This document shows positions 14,750-21,251 of a stretch of DNA of 26,324 bases, piece by piece. The position numbers were made by a program, and so were the translations under genes. The stretch is from a virus. Below the pieces are notes generated by a model that searched no databases, was not told where the DNA came from, and saw nothing but the letters and a program-made list of their open reading frames with translations. The stretch lies in IMG/VR virus record IMGVR_UViG_3300031722_000146, positions 1 to 26,324 of that record; one strand, 5' to 3'. The stretch's first letter is position 1; the number at the start of each line of letters is the position of its first letter.

Positions 14750-14788
14750 AAAAAAAAGTTGCAGTGTGGTTAATTACACTGCAACTTT
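14750..14788 (-). terminator. Terminator-form hairpin abutting the protease start codon
   Basis: AAAGTTGCAGTGT (14755-14767) and ACACTGCAACTTT (14776-14788) form a perfect 13-bp stem with an 8-nt loop. In the minus-strand transcript it runs into eight U (14757-14750) and then directly into the AUG of the protease. It lies about 27 bases after the stop of the 147-aa gene. Confidence 0.8.
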
Positions 14789-14815
14789 ACGGCTATTGAG
14801 GGAAGGAAAAAAAGA

Positions 14816-15259
14816 CTATAAAGAGATGATATCGATAGGTGGAAGGGTTGAAACCCATGTTATTTCAAAGTTTACGGCCCGAATGCCCGAAGGATTTGCA
14901 TCGTTCACGGGTGAGAAAATGATTTCCGGATAGGGTTTTTTGTCTATTCCTACCAGGTATTTATTTTTATATACATCGGTTAGTCTGAAGGCGTGAAAGA
15001 TAGTTTGCAACCGGTGTTGCAATCCGGAGTTTTGTTCGTCGTGAATTGCTCCGGTAATTTTTGTTGTATAAACCAATCCGTTTGGCGTGCGCTCCGAAGT
15101 TGTATTGCACGCTGCCGGTTCGGTTAAGTTTAATTTCGTGAAATTACCAAGTGCCGAAATTGTGTCACCAGGTGCGAGAATTCGCTTAGGCGAAAGTGTC
15201 ATTTCTTCTACCGGAATAAATTCTACAGATAGTATAGTTGGAAGCGATCTTGTACTCAT
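14816..15259 (-). CDS. Phage virion-region protein, unknown
   Basis: A 147-aa soluble protein with mixed strand and loop character (MSTRSLPTILSVEFIPVEEM at the start; ITWVSTLPPIDIISL at the end). It contains a GLQHRLQTIFHAFRLTD segment near residues 86-102. It is the last gene before the hairpin that precedes the protease, and lies downstream of a 9-bp tandem repeat array. Its position at the head of the capsid genes suggests a virion or assembly role, but I do not recognise the family. Confidence 0.6.
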   Translation of the reverse strand: MSTRSLPTILSVEFIPVEEMTLSPKRILAPGDTISALGNFTKLNLTEPAACNTTSERTPNGLVYTTKITGAIHDEQNSGLQHRLQTIFHAFRLTDVYKNKYLVGIDKKPYPEIIFSPVNDANPSGIRAVNFEITWVSTLPPIDIISL

Positions 15260-15277
15260 AATATTATGTTTTAAAAA

Positions 15278-15340
15278 AAGTGCGTGAAGTGCGCAAAGTG
15301 CTGAAAGTGCGTGAAGTGCGTAAAATGCTTAAAGTGCTGC
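15278..15340. repeat. Seven tandem 9-bp repeats
   Basis: Units: AAGTGCGTG, AAGTGCGCA, AAGTGCTGA, AAGTGCGTG, AAGTGCGTA, AAATGCTTA, AAGTGCTGC. The array lies in the short gap between the 159-aa and 147-aa genes. Read on the plus strand it would encode a repeating E-V-R-K-V-L-K peptide, but no convincing gene follows from it. Confidence 0.8.
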
Positions 15341-15375
15341 TTTACGACCAAAACGGCTTCGAAGTCAATGAGTTT

Positions 15376-15855
15376 TTAGGTGATTTTTATGCCTTTTTTT
15401 TTGCCGTACTGTTGGTTGAGTCGGTGGAATCTTTGCGAAACCGTATCCCAGTGTTTTTCGTCAATTCCATGTTTTTCCATATAGGCGTAAATAAGCGCGG
15501 CTCTTTTCTTCTTTCGGCCTAAACTGTCGACCTGGCAATTGATCAGATCAGTTATTTCGTGAAAGAGGTTTTTATCGAAAAGCGTTGAGAAACTTTCAAT
15601 CAATGCTGTTTTACTGCTCCGGTGTAGGTAGTTGTACACTTCCGGATTTTTGCCTTTGAAAAACGGAATTGAAATGGTTATGTTAGCACCCTCTCCGGTA
15701 TCAGGCATTTCGCCTGCAGGCAGTTTTGCCAGTAGTTCATTAAGTATTCTTGATTCGGGGGAATCTTTAATGAGTTCTACCGGATGTCCGAAGCTATGAT
15801 TCAACCATTGCTCCAGGTATTCGGGTACTGTCAGATATACATTGAAGTTGCTCAT
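15376..15855 (-). CDS. Conserved phage protein, possible DNA-binding C-terminus
   Basis: A 159-aa protein. I use the ATG at 15853-15855 (MSNFNVYLTVPEYLEQWL); the frame opens four codons earlier, but this start fits the family shape. Segments VEIPFFKG-like (TISIPFFKGK near residue 66) and a C-terminal KKKRAALIYAYMEKHGID near 114-131 resemble a widespread protein of Bacteroides phages that I recall without a function. The C-terminal helices are basic and could bind nucleic acid. It stands between the small early genes and the capsid genes and could be a regulator of the switch to late genes; this last point is speculation. Confidence 0.6.
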   Translation of the reverse strand: MSNFNVYLTVPEYLEQWLNHSFGHPVELIKDSPESRILNELLAKLPAGEMPDTGEGANITISIPFFKGKNPEVYNYLHRSSKTALIESFSTLFDKNLFHEITDLINCQVDSLGRKKKRAALIYAYMEKHGIDEKHWDTVSQRFHRLNQQYGKKKGIKIT

Positions 15856-15902
15856 AATTGTATGCAATATTAGTTTGTAAGTTAGTTGATTAAAAATTCA
15901 GT

Positions 15903-16091
15903 TCAATGTCTTGTAAATAATATTTTTGGACGGTGTTTAAGATCATATAAAAGATTGTTTCTTTCAAAAATCCATGCTGTACTTATTGCACATCCAGCTT
16001 CTTGATATCTTTTAATTGCGGCATCAATGTCTTGCAATCTTTGTTCTTTCCAGAGATACTCTGGGATAATGCCTTTAGGTGGTTTTTTCAT
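15903..16091 (-). CDS. Small conserved phage protein
   Basis: A 62-aa basic protein (MKKPPKGIIPEYLWKEQRLQ). The I-P-E-Y-L-W-K-E-Q-R-L-Q-D-I segment is of a type that recurs in small proteins of Bacteroidota phages, in my recollection, with no known function. It begins 6 bases after the stop of the preceding 163-aa gene. Helical, soluble, with a single Cys. Confidence 0.6.
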   Translation of the reverse strand: MKKPPKGIIPEYLWKEQRLQDIDAAIKRYQEAGCAISTAWIFERNNLLYDLKHRPKILFTRH

Positions 16092-16097
16092 AATACA

Positions 16098-16589
16098 TTA
16101 TTTGTGATATTTGTACGGGCGCTCATGCCCTTTGTGCCTTTTTTCAGTCTTTATCTTATCATCATAAGCTTTGAGTTCTATAGCTAATGATTTGATATCT
16201 TCAGCTGCAATACTTGCTTGTATACTGAGATTTTGAAATTCTACCGGTATTTCAGGCTCATTTAAATATTGCTTTCTGAATTCACCTAGTGATAAAGTTG
16301 CTTTGAGACACTCTAAATATCTATCCTGATCATCCGCTTCTTTCATTCCGGGCAAAGTAGGATATCTAACCATATGCTCATGAGCTATAATTACGGTTCT
16401 GGCCTCATCTATTCCACAAATAATGCCTTGTAAACCACCATAGCGAATGCTTCCGATCCGTTTAGTCTGCGAATACAGCTTCATAATATCATTGGCTAAT
16501 GCACTGTACATTGATTCCGGAATGGCGCTTCCCTCCCATTCAGTCTCCCTCTCGTATGCTTTGAATAATTCTAAAATTTGATTTTTCAT
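16098..16589 (-). CDS. Hypothetical phage protein
   Basis: A 163-aa, predominantly helical soluble protein with a basic C-terminal tail (KTEKRHKGHERPYKYHK). It starts 2 bases after the stop of the zinc-finger-like 72-aa gene and ends 6 bases before the 62-aa gene, so it is firmly within the middle operon. A GGLQGIICGIDEARTVI segment near residues 51-67 looks like the core of a small globular domain. Family not recognised. Confidence 0.6.
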   Translation of the reverse strand: MKNQILELFKAYERETEWEGSAIPESMYSALANDIMKLYSQTKRIGSIRYGGLQGIICGIDEARTVIIAHEHMVRYPTLPGMKEADDQDRYLECLKATLSLGEFRKQYLNEPEIPVEFQNLSIQASIAAEDIKSLAIELKAYDDKIKTEKRHKGHERPYKYHK

Positions 16590-16591
16590 GA

Positions 16592-16810
16592 TTAATCAGT
16601 TATTGATTCAATTTTTTCTGCATTATTCTGGAATAATGGACTGCCAGTAATCATATGTATTTGCTCTTTTCCTAAGTCTCCATTGCAATGAGGACAACGC
16701 TTGTTTTCCATCATTTCAATTATTACTGAGGGATTTTCATAAGTTCCAATTATCTGTGCAAGCTTTCCCCTCCATTTTAGATAATCACCGCATTTTGCTC
16801 GTTTGCTCAT
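16592..16810 (-). CDS. Small protein with a CxxC pair
   Basis: A 72-aa protein with a good ribosome-binding site (AAAGGAAA) before its ATG. It has one CPHC motif at residues 39-42 and another Cys at 7 (KCGDYLKW), which together with a His could bind one zinc ion. The rest looks like a small beta-barrel (LKWRGKLAQIIGTY). One base separates its start from the preceding stop. A nucleic-acid-binding or host-takeover role is conceivable but not supported directly. Confidence 0.6.
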   Translation of the reverse strand: MSKRAKCGDYLKWRGKLAQIIGTYENPSVIIEMMENKRCPHCNGDLGKEQIHMITGSPLFQNNAEKIESITD

Positions 16811-16811
16811 A

Positions 16812-17240
16812 TTATTTCCTTTCTACTGCTACTTTGATTGAATATCTAACTCTGTGATGATAGGGAGAAATGCGTTGTTGTCTTTCGGACCTAACATACT
16901 TATGGTCTTTGACTACTTCCTTAATGAGATAATACATTGCTTGCTCGTTTAATTGTTCATCCCTAAATCTTGAAGTGTCTTGGTCTAATATTGCCGTAAA
17001 TTCACATATATCGTAATATTCATGTTTTATATATCTAACTTCACCTTTTATCAACGCATCGAGTGTATTTGGTTTATTTATTCCAGACCTTGCAATCACT
17101 TCCAGCATCTCAATGTAATTTTTTGGCAGTCGAACTTTTATACTATCCTTTTTATCAATTTTGAGCAATGTACTCAACTTTGCTTGTTGTCTTTGTTGCT
17201 CCTGTGCTGCCTTAATGGCGTTTATTATGTATTTGATCAT
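16812..17240 (-). CDS. Hypothetical phage protein
   Basis: A 142-aa basic protein. The N-terminus is helical, Gln/Ala-rich (AIKAAQEQQRQQAKLSTLL). A K-V-R-L-P-K-N-Y-I-E-M-L segment near residues 36-47 resembles the strand and first helix of ribbon-helix-helix proteins, but the match is weak. The C-terminus is Arg/His-rich (SPYHHRVRYSIKVAVERK). It follows the 89-aa membrane-anchored protein after 7 bases. Function unknown; DNA binding is possible. Confidence 0.55.
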   Translation of the reverse strand: MIKYIINAIKAAQEQQRQQAKLSTLLKIDKKDSIKVRLPKNYIEMLEVIARSGINKPNTLDALIKGEVRYIKHEYYDICEFTAILDQDTSRFRDEQLNEQAMYYLIKEVVKDHKYVRSERQQRISPYHHRVRYSIKVAVERK

Positions 17241-17247
17241 AATCCTT

Positions 17248-17517
17248 TCATTGTTTCTTCGTATTTATCTGCTGTGACTTGCTGAACTGAGTAAACTGAC
17301 CGTCGGTGTCCGGGGTTTCTTTAATTACTCCAAGGTCGGCATTAATTTGCTCACAAGTAGCGTATATGTCCTGGTACTCGTCGTATGAAATGACAGCTCC
17401 TTTCATACTGTTTGCCACATGATCACCGGCAATGCTACAAGTTCGACAAGTGAACAATCCAACTGTTACTCCAATTAGCACTAAAAGCACTAACATGATT
17501 CTTCCAAATGTTTTCAT
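17248..17517 (-). CDS. Small membrane-anchored protein
   Basis: An 89-aa protein. I start it at the ATG at 17515-17517 (MKTFGRIMLVLLVLIGVTVG); the longer frame begins with a TTG. Residues 4-24 are one hydrophobic helix, followed by a pair of cysteines in TCRTC and a soluble polar domain of about 60 residues with a third Cys. The topology would be a short cytoplasmic N-terminus and an outside domain. It could be a spanin-like or exclusion protein, but it lacks a lipobox and has no lysis genes beside it. Not recognised. Confidence 0.55.
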   Translation of the reverse strand: MKTFGRIMLVLLVLIGVTVGLFTCRTCSIAGDHVANSMKGAVISYDEYQDIYATCEQINADLGVIKETPDTDGQFTQFSKSQQINTKKQ

Positions 17518-17526
17518 ATAATTCAA

Positions 17527-17556
17527 TCAGTGGATTTTTTAATCCCGTCCAAGGCG
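17527..17556 (-). repeat. Intergenic leader resembling the one at 18145-18182
   Basis: On the minus strand GCCTTGG-N3-GGGATTAAAA follows the stop of the DUF2829 gene and leads to the ATG at 17517. It closely resembles the leader that precedes the DUF2829 gene, where GCCTTGG-N2-GGG is followed by ATTAAAA. The two leaders look like copies. Confidence 0.45.
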
Positions 17557-18057
17557 TTAGTCTAGAATTGTCCAGTCTTCTGATAGCATATCAGTTTGAG
17601 AAGCTAACCAGCCGTTTACAATTGTTCCATCAGCTGCTTTCATACAGATATAAGCCGTGAACTTCACATTGTCACCAAAATCAATTGGTAATCGATTACC
17701 TTCTCCATCGACAATGTCCTGCAGATAAAAATCCTTTACAGTTTGGGGTAGTGATTTTATTTTGTCCACTACCGTTTCAATATTAATTTCATCGGCAGGA
17801 CGCATAAAAACAAACATCCCTTTACCATTCCAGCCCTCGCGAGCTACTCGTTTACCTTTTTTCAAAGCATCCAGAGCAGTTCCGAATGAAAATAAAATGT
17901 CTTTATCTACGACAATGTCGGCTTGAGTCAAATCAAGATAATACTCTTTTCCTACCTCAAAAACCTGTGCTGCCGGACTCTCATCGCTTATCCACATTTC
18001 GAGATTTGCAAGCGAAGTCCATCTGGAGAAAGATTTGTTTTCTTCACTCCCATGCAT
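17557..18057 (-). CDS. DUF2829 / Tad2-like protein with an N-terminal phage domain
   Basis: 166 aa from the first ATG. Residues about 55-165 match the DUF2829 domain: [20 protein letters not shown] near 62-81, then YICMKAADG and the ending [17 protein letters not shown]2829 is the family of Tad2, the Thoeris anti-defence protein that binds and hides the signal gcADPR. Here it is fused to an N-terminal domain ending [10 protein letters not shown]. That domain's homology-like sequence continues 29 codons upstream of the ATG, to 18144, without ATG, GTG, TTG or CTG. The true start may be an ATT at 18144 or 18141, or the start may be lost. Anti-defence activity is inferred from the family. Confidence 0.8.
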   Translation of the reverse strand: MHGSEENKSFSRWTSLANLEMWISDESPAAQVFEVGKEYYLDLTQADIVVDKDILFSFGTALDALKKGKRVAREGWNGKGMFVFMRPADEINIETVVDKIKSLPQTVKDFYLQDIVDGEGNRLPIDFGDNVKFTAYICMKAADGTIVNGWLASQTDMLSEDWTILD

Positions 18058-18144
18058 TACTGCAGCTAATTTTACCTCATGTTGTTCGCTGTCTTTTGAC
18101 TCATTTGAAATACAAACGAATTTTGTTCTAACTTTTTGAATAAT

Positions 18145-18182
18145 TTAAATTAATGGGTTTTAATTGAGCCCTCCCAAGGCTA
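18145..18182 (-). repeat. Intergenic leader copy upstream of the DUF2829 gene
   Basis: The minus strand carries GCCTTGGGAGGG, then ATTAAAA and ATTTAAATTATT. Compared with 17527-17556, the place where the ATG should stand (AATTATATGAAAA there) reads AATTATTCAAAAA here. Confidence 0.45.
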
Positions 18183-18185
18183 TGT

Positions 18186-18389
18186 CTAATTTTCTCTTAT
18201 TGCTTTTATAATTCCAATAATCAGGGCAATGATCAGAATGATAACTATGATTGCTAAACCTCCCCAAAATGGAGCTGTAACCCACCACCATGACCAATTA
18301 ATCACTTTGCACAATTTGAGTACAATGAAAGCTACTCCCAGCAATGACATTGCGCTAATGCCGGCATTTGACGTTTTTTCTGTTGACAT
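18186..18389 (-). CDS. Small two-helix membrane protein
   Basis: A 67-aa protein with two hydrophobic helices: one near residues 12-29 (ISAMSLLGVAFIVLKLCK) and one near 40-62 (PFWGGLAIIVIILIIALIIG), joined by a Trp-rich loop (NWSWWWV). It ends in a short basic tail (KAIREN). Two helices and this size fit a class II holin, but there is no endolysin next to it, so membrane accessory protein is the safer name. It precedes the DUF2829 gene. Confidence 0.65.
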   Translation of the reverse strand: MSTEKTSNAGISAMSLLGVAFIVLKLCKVINWSWWWVTAPFWGGLAIIVIILIIALIIGIIKAIREN

Positions 18390-18415
18390 AATTTAAAATT
18401 TTAGTTGTTGATATT

Positions 18416-18835
18416 TTATTCAATTATTGTTGTAATAGAGTAAGTTTGTTTCTCTTTCACCATATCGAAATCCATACATTTGTTTTTCTCATATACTGCG
18501 AAAGCAAGTTTTCTAAGTCGCTCATATTGTGCCCTGGTGATTGGAATAAATGACTCTAATGAGCTATTCATATCAGTTTTATGCTTGTACAACTCAGGAA
18601 CTGATTTCGCCCAGTGTCCATGGCATGAATCTTTACCAAATTCAATTTTAAAATCAGAATTATGAAATTTATTCATATCCTTGCTTATATGACATCTCAG
18701 CTGTTCTAAAAATGTAAAAGACTTTTGCTTGACTTGTCTTGCTTGAGAGAATGAATCTTCTTCCATTATGGCTTCCAATTCAATTGAAACCCATGATCTA
18801 TTCCATTTTCGTTTGTAGAAATAATGTACTTTCAT
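18416..18835 (-). CDS. Hypothetical phage protein
   Basis: A 139-aa basic protein (MKVHYFYKRKWNRSW at the start) with four Cys and several His, spread without a clear zinc pattern (LRCHISKDM, KDSCHGHW, KNKCMDF). The middle is helical. The ATG is 15 bases after the stop of the VirE-like gene, in the replication operon. A TTAAGTTGAT motif (18841-18850) lies just before it, as it does before other genes of this phage. Family not recognised. Confidence 0.55.
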   Translation of the reverse strand: MKVHYFYKRKWNRSWVSIELEAIMEEDSFSQARQVKQKSFTFLEQLRCHISKDMNKFHNSDFKIEFGKDSCHGHWAKSVPELYKHKTDMNSSLESFIPITRAQYERLRKLAFAVYEKNKCMDFDMVKEKQTYSITTIIE

Positions 18836-18850
18836 AATTGTTAAGTTGAT

Positions 18851-20089
18851 TTATTCTTTTATTTCTACCACATTATATCCATATCTCGGCGAGAACTGGT
18901 CTTTCTTTTTCATCTCGCGGGTAAAGCCCTGGGCTTTCAGTGCCTGGCCTATTGTTACGTCGGACACGTCGGACATTGACGTAGTGATTTTGCGACGTTG
19001 CTTCATGTCCTGGTGTATTTCGCTTGGTTGCTTGAATACGATAGTATTAGGATCATCATCCGGTGTTGCTACCCGATAGTTTTCTTTGATCAACTGATAA
19101 GCATGTGTAACTATCAGGTAGCGTTTGTTGTATTCACGAAATTCGTTGAAGTCGATTTCATTCCATACATAGTCGTAATCGGCATTTTTGAAAAGTACAT
19201 ACGCTTCGGCCCACATCTGATCTACATCCACTTCGCCTATATAGGCTTTCCAATCGATACTCTCCATTTCGATAGTTGCCCAACGGCGATATCCAAAGTT
19301 AGGGTATAGAAAACCGCCCATCTCCTGGGTTTTATTGCTTGTAAAAGCACCGCTTCCATAGCGGGTGGCCGCAATGGTTCTGCTTCGCGAAAGCATGTAT
19401 TCCATGGTGGAAAGTGCTTGCTTCAGTTCTTCCGGATTGAACTTGGTGATACCGTACAGCTCATCGAAGTTTATAATAAAGTTTTTTGCAAATGCTTGAG
19501 ACATATCGAATTTTTCGCTTTTGCGGGATTGGATATAATACGATTTTAGCGGTTTTGGCGTCAGAAATCGCAGGATCCTCGTTTTCCCAACTCCTTCATC
19601 GCCGTGAATAAATCCTATCATGGCATCGTTTTCTTTGTAGCCAAGCGCACAGGCAATGCTTGCAACCATCCATTTTTTGAGAATGTATTTAAACCGGTCC
19701 TGGTAATAGCCTTCGGTTTTGTCGCCAAAGTCGCGAACAATGACATGTTTGCAAAACTTATCAATGTGGCTTTCGCCTTTCCACTGGCCGTTCAATCCCT
19801 CCAGATATTCGGTGATAGGATTGAATGTGGTAATTTGATTTTTTGAGGCAAGTATTTTCTTCAGTATCGAATCACAACCTCTCAATCCGCATCGCTCCAT
19901 GTGCAATGACAGATCGACGAAATCAATTTCATCTTTGTAAAGTGTTTTGTCTTTGGCGGCTATAAGTGTTTTCGAGGTATCGAAAACGTTTATTTTTACT
20001 TCGTAATGCTCAGCAAGGAAATCTTCTACTTGTTGTACCCGGTCGGTCGATTTATCCCGTTTTTTTGTCTCTTTGTACTTGAAAGCCAT
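18851..20089 (-). CDS. VirE/VapE-type P-loop ATPase, replication protein
   Basis: A 412-aa protein of the virulence-associated E family, phage and island proteins related to the D5/SF3-like helicases. The AAA+ core has Walker A GDEGVGKT at residues 163-170, Walker B IINFDE at 205-210, a sensor-like SNKT at 251-254 and the typical GYRRWATIEM near 266-275, whose arginines could act as a finger. The N-terminal 150 residues show the helical region of the family but no zinc finger or primase motif. A C-terminal extension (about 345-412) is basic and may be a winged helix. It would unwind DNA at the origin or support primase. It lies in one operon with a DnaC-like loader. Confidence 0.8.
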   Translation of the reverse strand: MAFKYKETKKRDKSTDRVQQVEDFLAEHYEVKINVFDTSKTLIAAKDKTLYKDEIDFVDLSLHMERCGLRGCDSILKKILASKNQITTFNPITEYLEGLNGQWKGESHIDKFCKHVIVRDFGDKTEGYYQDRFKYILKKWMVASIACALGYKENDAMIGFIHGDEGVGKTRILRFLTPKPLKSYYIQSRKSEKFDMSQAFAKNFIINFDELYGITKFNPEELKQALSTMEYMLSRSRTIAATRYGSGAFTSNKTQEMGGFLYPNFGYRRWATIEMESIDWKAYIGEVDVDQMWAEAYVLFKNADYDYVWNEIDFNEFREYNKRYLIVTHAYQLIKENYRVATPDDDPNTIVFKQPSEIHQDMKQRRKITTSMSDVSDVTIGQALKAQGFTREMKKKDQFSPRYGYNVVEIKE

Positions 20090-20145
20090 GGATCAGTTCA
20101 ATTTTTAGTGTGAATGGTGAAAGTAAGGTTCAAAAGTAACCGTCA

Positions 20146-20370
20146 TTAGCCGGCTAAAAAATTACCCATTTCGCCATCGTCCCTATCGAAGCAGGGAAAA
20201 GGAAACTCCGATTCAACAGTGTGTTGAAGTTCTACACATAGTTTGTAGGCTGCACAAGTATTGCACGAATCTTCCGATTCTTCTGTGTCGCGTGGAATTG
20301 GATTAAAATTGAATTCCTGCTCATCTACGGTGAGTTTATTTTGGTCGGGTGAAATTGTTACTGTTGCCAT
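20146..20370 (-). CDS. Small cysteine-rich protein
   Basis: A 74-aa protein. Four cysteines (CNTC near 36-39, C45 and C60) are spaced as for one zinc site, within a strongly acidic frame (DTEESEDS). It starts 4 bases after the stop of the ASCH-like gene and is 57 bases upstream of the VirE-like gene. Similar small Cys-rich proteins are common in early operons of Bacteroidota phages. Function unknown. Confidence 0.6.
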   Translation of the reverse strand: MATVTISPDQNKLTVDEQEFNFNPIPRDTEESEDSCNTCAAYKLCVELQHTVESEFPFPCFDRDDGEMGNFLAG

Positions 20371-20374
20371 GGTA

Positions 20375-20818
20375 TTAGTATTTTAAATCGGTGAAGTGAA
20401 TAATTTTGCCTTCGAAGCCATCCCAGAACCAGTCGAAGAAATCTATTGTTGAATCAAAACCGTCATTTGCGGCCAGTAAATCGACAGTTTCGCGGATGAG
20501 AACTTTATCGTCTACTGTCACTTTAAATCCCATAACGAATTGAATTCCTTTGATAACTACTCTGTATACATAATAATCGTCATTTAAAATACCGTCATGC
20601 CTTTCAATCTTGATCTGCTGAGTCGATTTACATTCTCCCTTAAGGAACATCATGTATCGCTTAGTTCTTACTCCATGGGCATGTTGTATTTTCATTCCGG
20701 CACGCCAGCGATTGTTCTTGTCAATCCGGAGAGAGTGCTTTTTAGTTCCGAGCAGTATCTTTTTGGCAAAGTTGGTGAAGCCACCCCAAGGCCAATACAT
20801 TTTGTAACCTAGTATCAT
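20375..20818 (-). CDS. ASCH-like phage protein
   Basis: A 147-aa protein. I use the ATG at 20816-20818, which has a strong AAAGGAG site 7 bases upstream and follows the previous stop by two bases. The sequence MILGYKMYWPWGGFTNFAKK, then KKHSLRIDKNNRW and the ending FEGKIIHFTDLKY match a family of Bacteroides phage proteins that I relate to ASCH domains, a fold close to PUA that binds RNA or modified bases. The pair of aromatic-rich ends is typical. A role in RNA handling or host takeover is inferred only from the fold. Confidence 0.65.
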   Translation of the reverse strand: MILGYKMYWPWGGFTNFAKKILLGTKKHSLRIDKNNRWRAGMKIQHAHGVRTKRYMMFLKGECKSTQQIKIERHDGILNDDYYVYRVVIKGIQFVMGFKVTVDDKVLIRETVDLLAANDGFDSTIDFFDWFWDGFEGKIIHFTDLKY

Positions 20819-20820
20819 GG

Positions 20821-21093
20821 CTATTCTCCTTTTATTTCTTCGAAATAACCTTTGATCCAATGCATTTCTAAACCAATTGTACTGCTTTTAGATAATGATT
20901 CCAACATAATTGTCTCATCTCCGGTTATGCCATTAAAATAGCCTGTCCACTGATCGCCATTGATTAATGGAATTACAAGTACTTTGTCCGGATCACAATT
21001 TGAAATTTCATCTTTATTTTTCCATTCCATTTCAATCTCTCTTTTCCCTTCAGGAAAATTGATTTCTACTGTTGCAATAATTTGTTGTTCCAT
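20821..21093 (-). CDS. Small hypothetical protein
   Basis: A 90-aa acidic protein with strand-rich composition: FPEGKREIEMEWKNKDEI near residues 14-31, VLVIPLINGDQWTGYFNGITG near 39-59, then ETIMLESLS. The segment W-T-G-Y-F-N-G-I-T-G followed by a short strand recalls Sm-like or SH3-like small barrels, but the match is weak. It ends two bases before the ASCH-like gene's ATG and starts 11 bases after the 48-aa gene. Function unknown. Confidence 0.6.
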   Translation of the reverse strand: MEQQIIATVEINFPEGKREIEMEWKNKDEISNCDPDKVLVIPLINGDQWTGYFNGITGDETIMLESLSKSSTIGLEMHWIKGYFEEIKGE

Positions 21094-21104
21094 AAAATTT
21101 AAAA

Positions 21105-21251
21105 TTAAGTTTTGTAAATATTTGATTTGATTCGTTTCAAGCCTTCAATACGATCCCAAATGAAATTGAGCGGGAATTGCAAATAAAGGATTGACAATTC
21201 GTAAATCTTCGCATCAATTTCAATAATCAATATTGCTTCGTCACGGGTCAT
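21105..21251 (-). CDS. Small hypothetical protein (48 aa)
   Basis: A short frame with coding context. The ATG at 21249-21251 overlaps the TGA of the helicase loader (ATGA), and the TAA is at 21105-21107. The protein begins MTRDEAILIIEIDAKIYEL and is helical, with a few aromatic residues (LYLQFPLNFIWDR). Overlap with the loader and the lack of any other gene in this gap support it. It may act with the loader, but this is not known. Confidence 0.6.
   Translation of the reverse strand: MTRDEAILIIEIDAKIYELSILYLQFPLNFIWDRIEGLKRIKSNIYKT

Noticed and set aside
15278-15340. CRISPR array
   Set aside because: Units are 9 bp and directly adjacent without spacers. The other repeat array (11999-12070) is likewise made of short adjacent units.
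15280-15522. 80-codon plus-strand frame beginning in the 9-bp repeats
   Set aside because: It starts with a GTG in the repeat array and then runs antisense through the 159-aa gene; the opening peptide is a product of the repeat.
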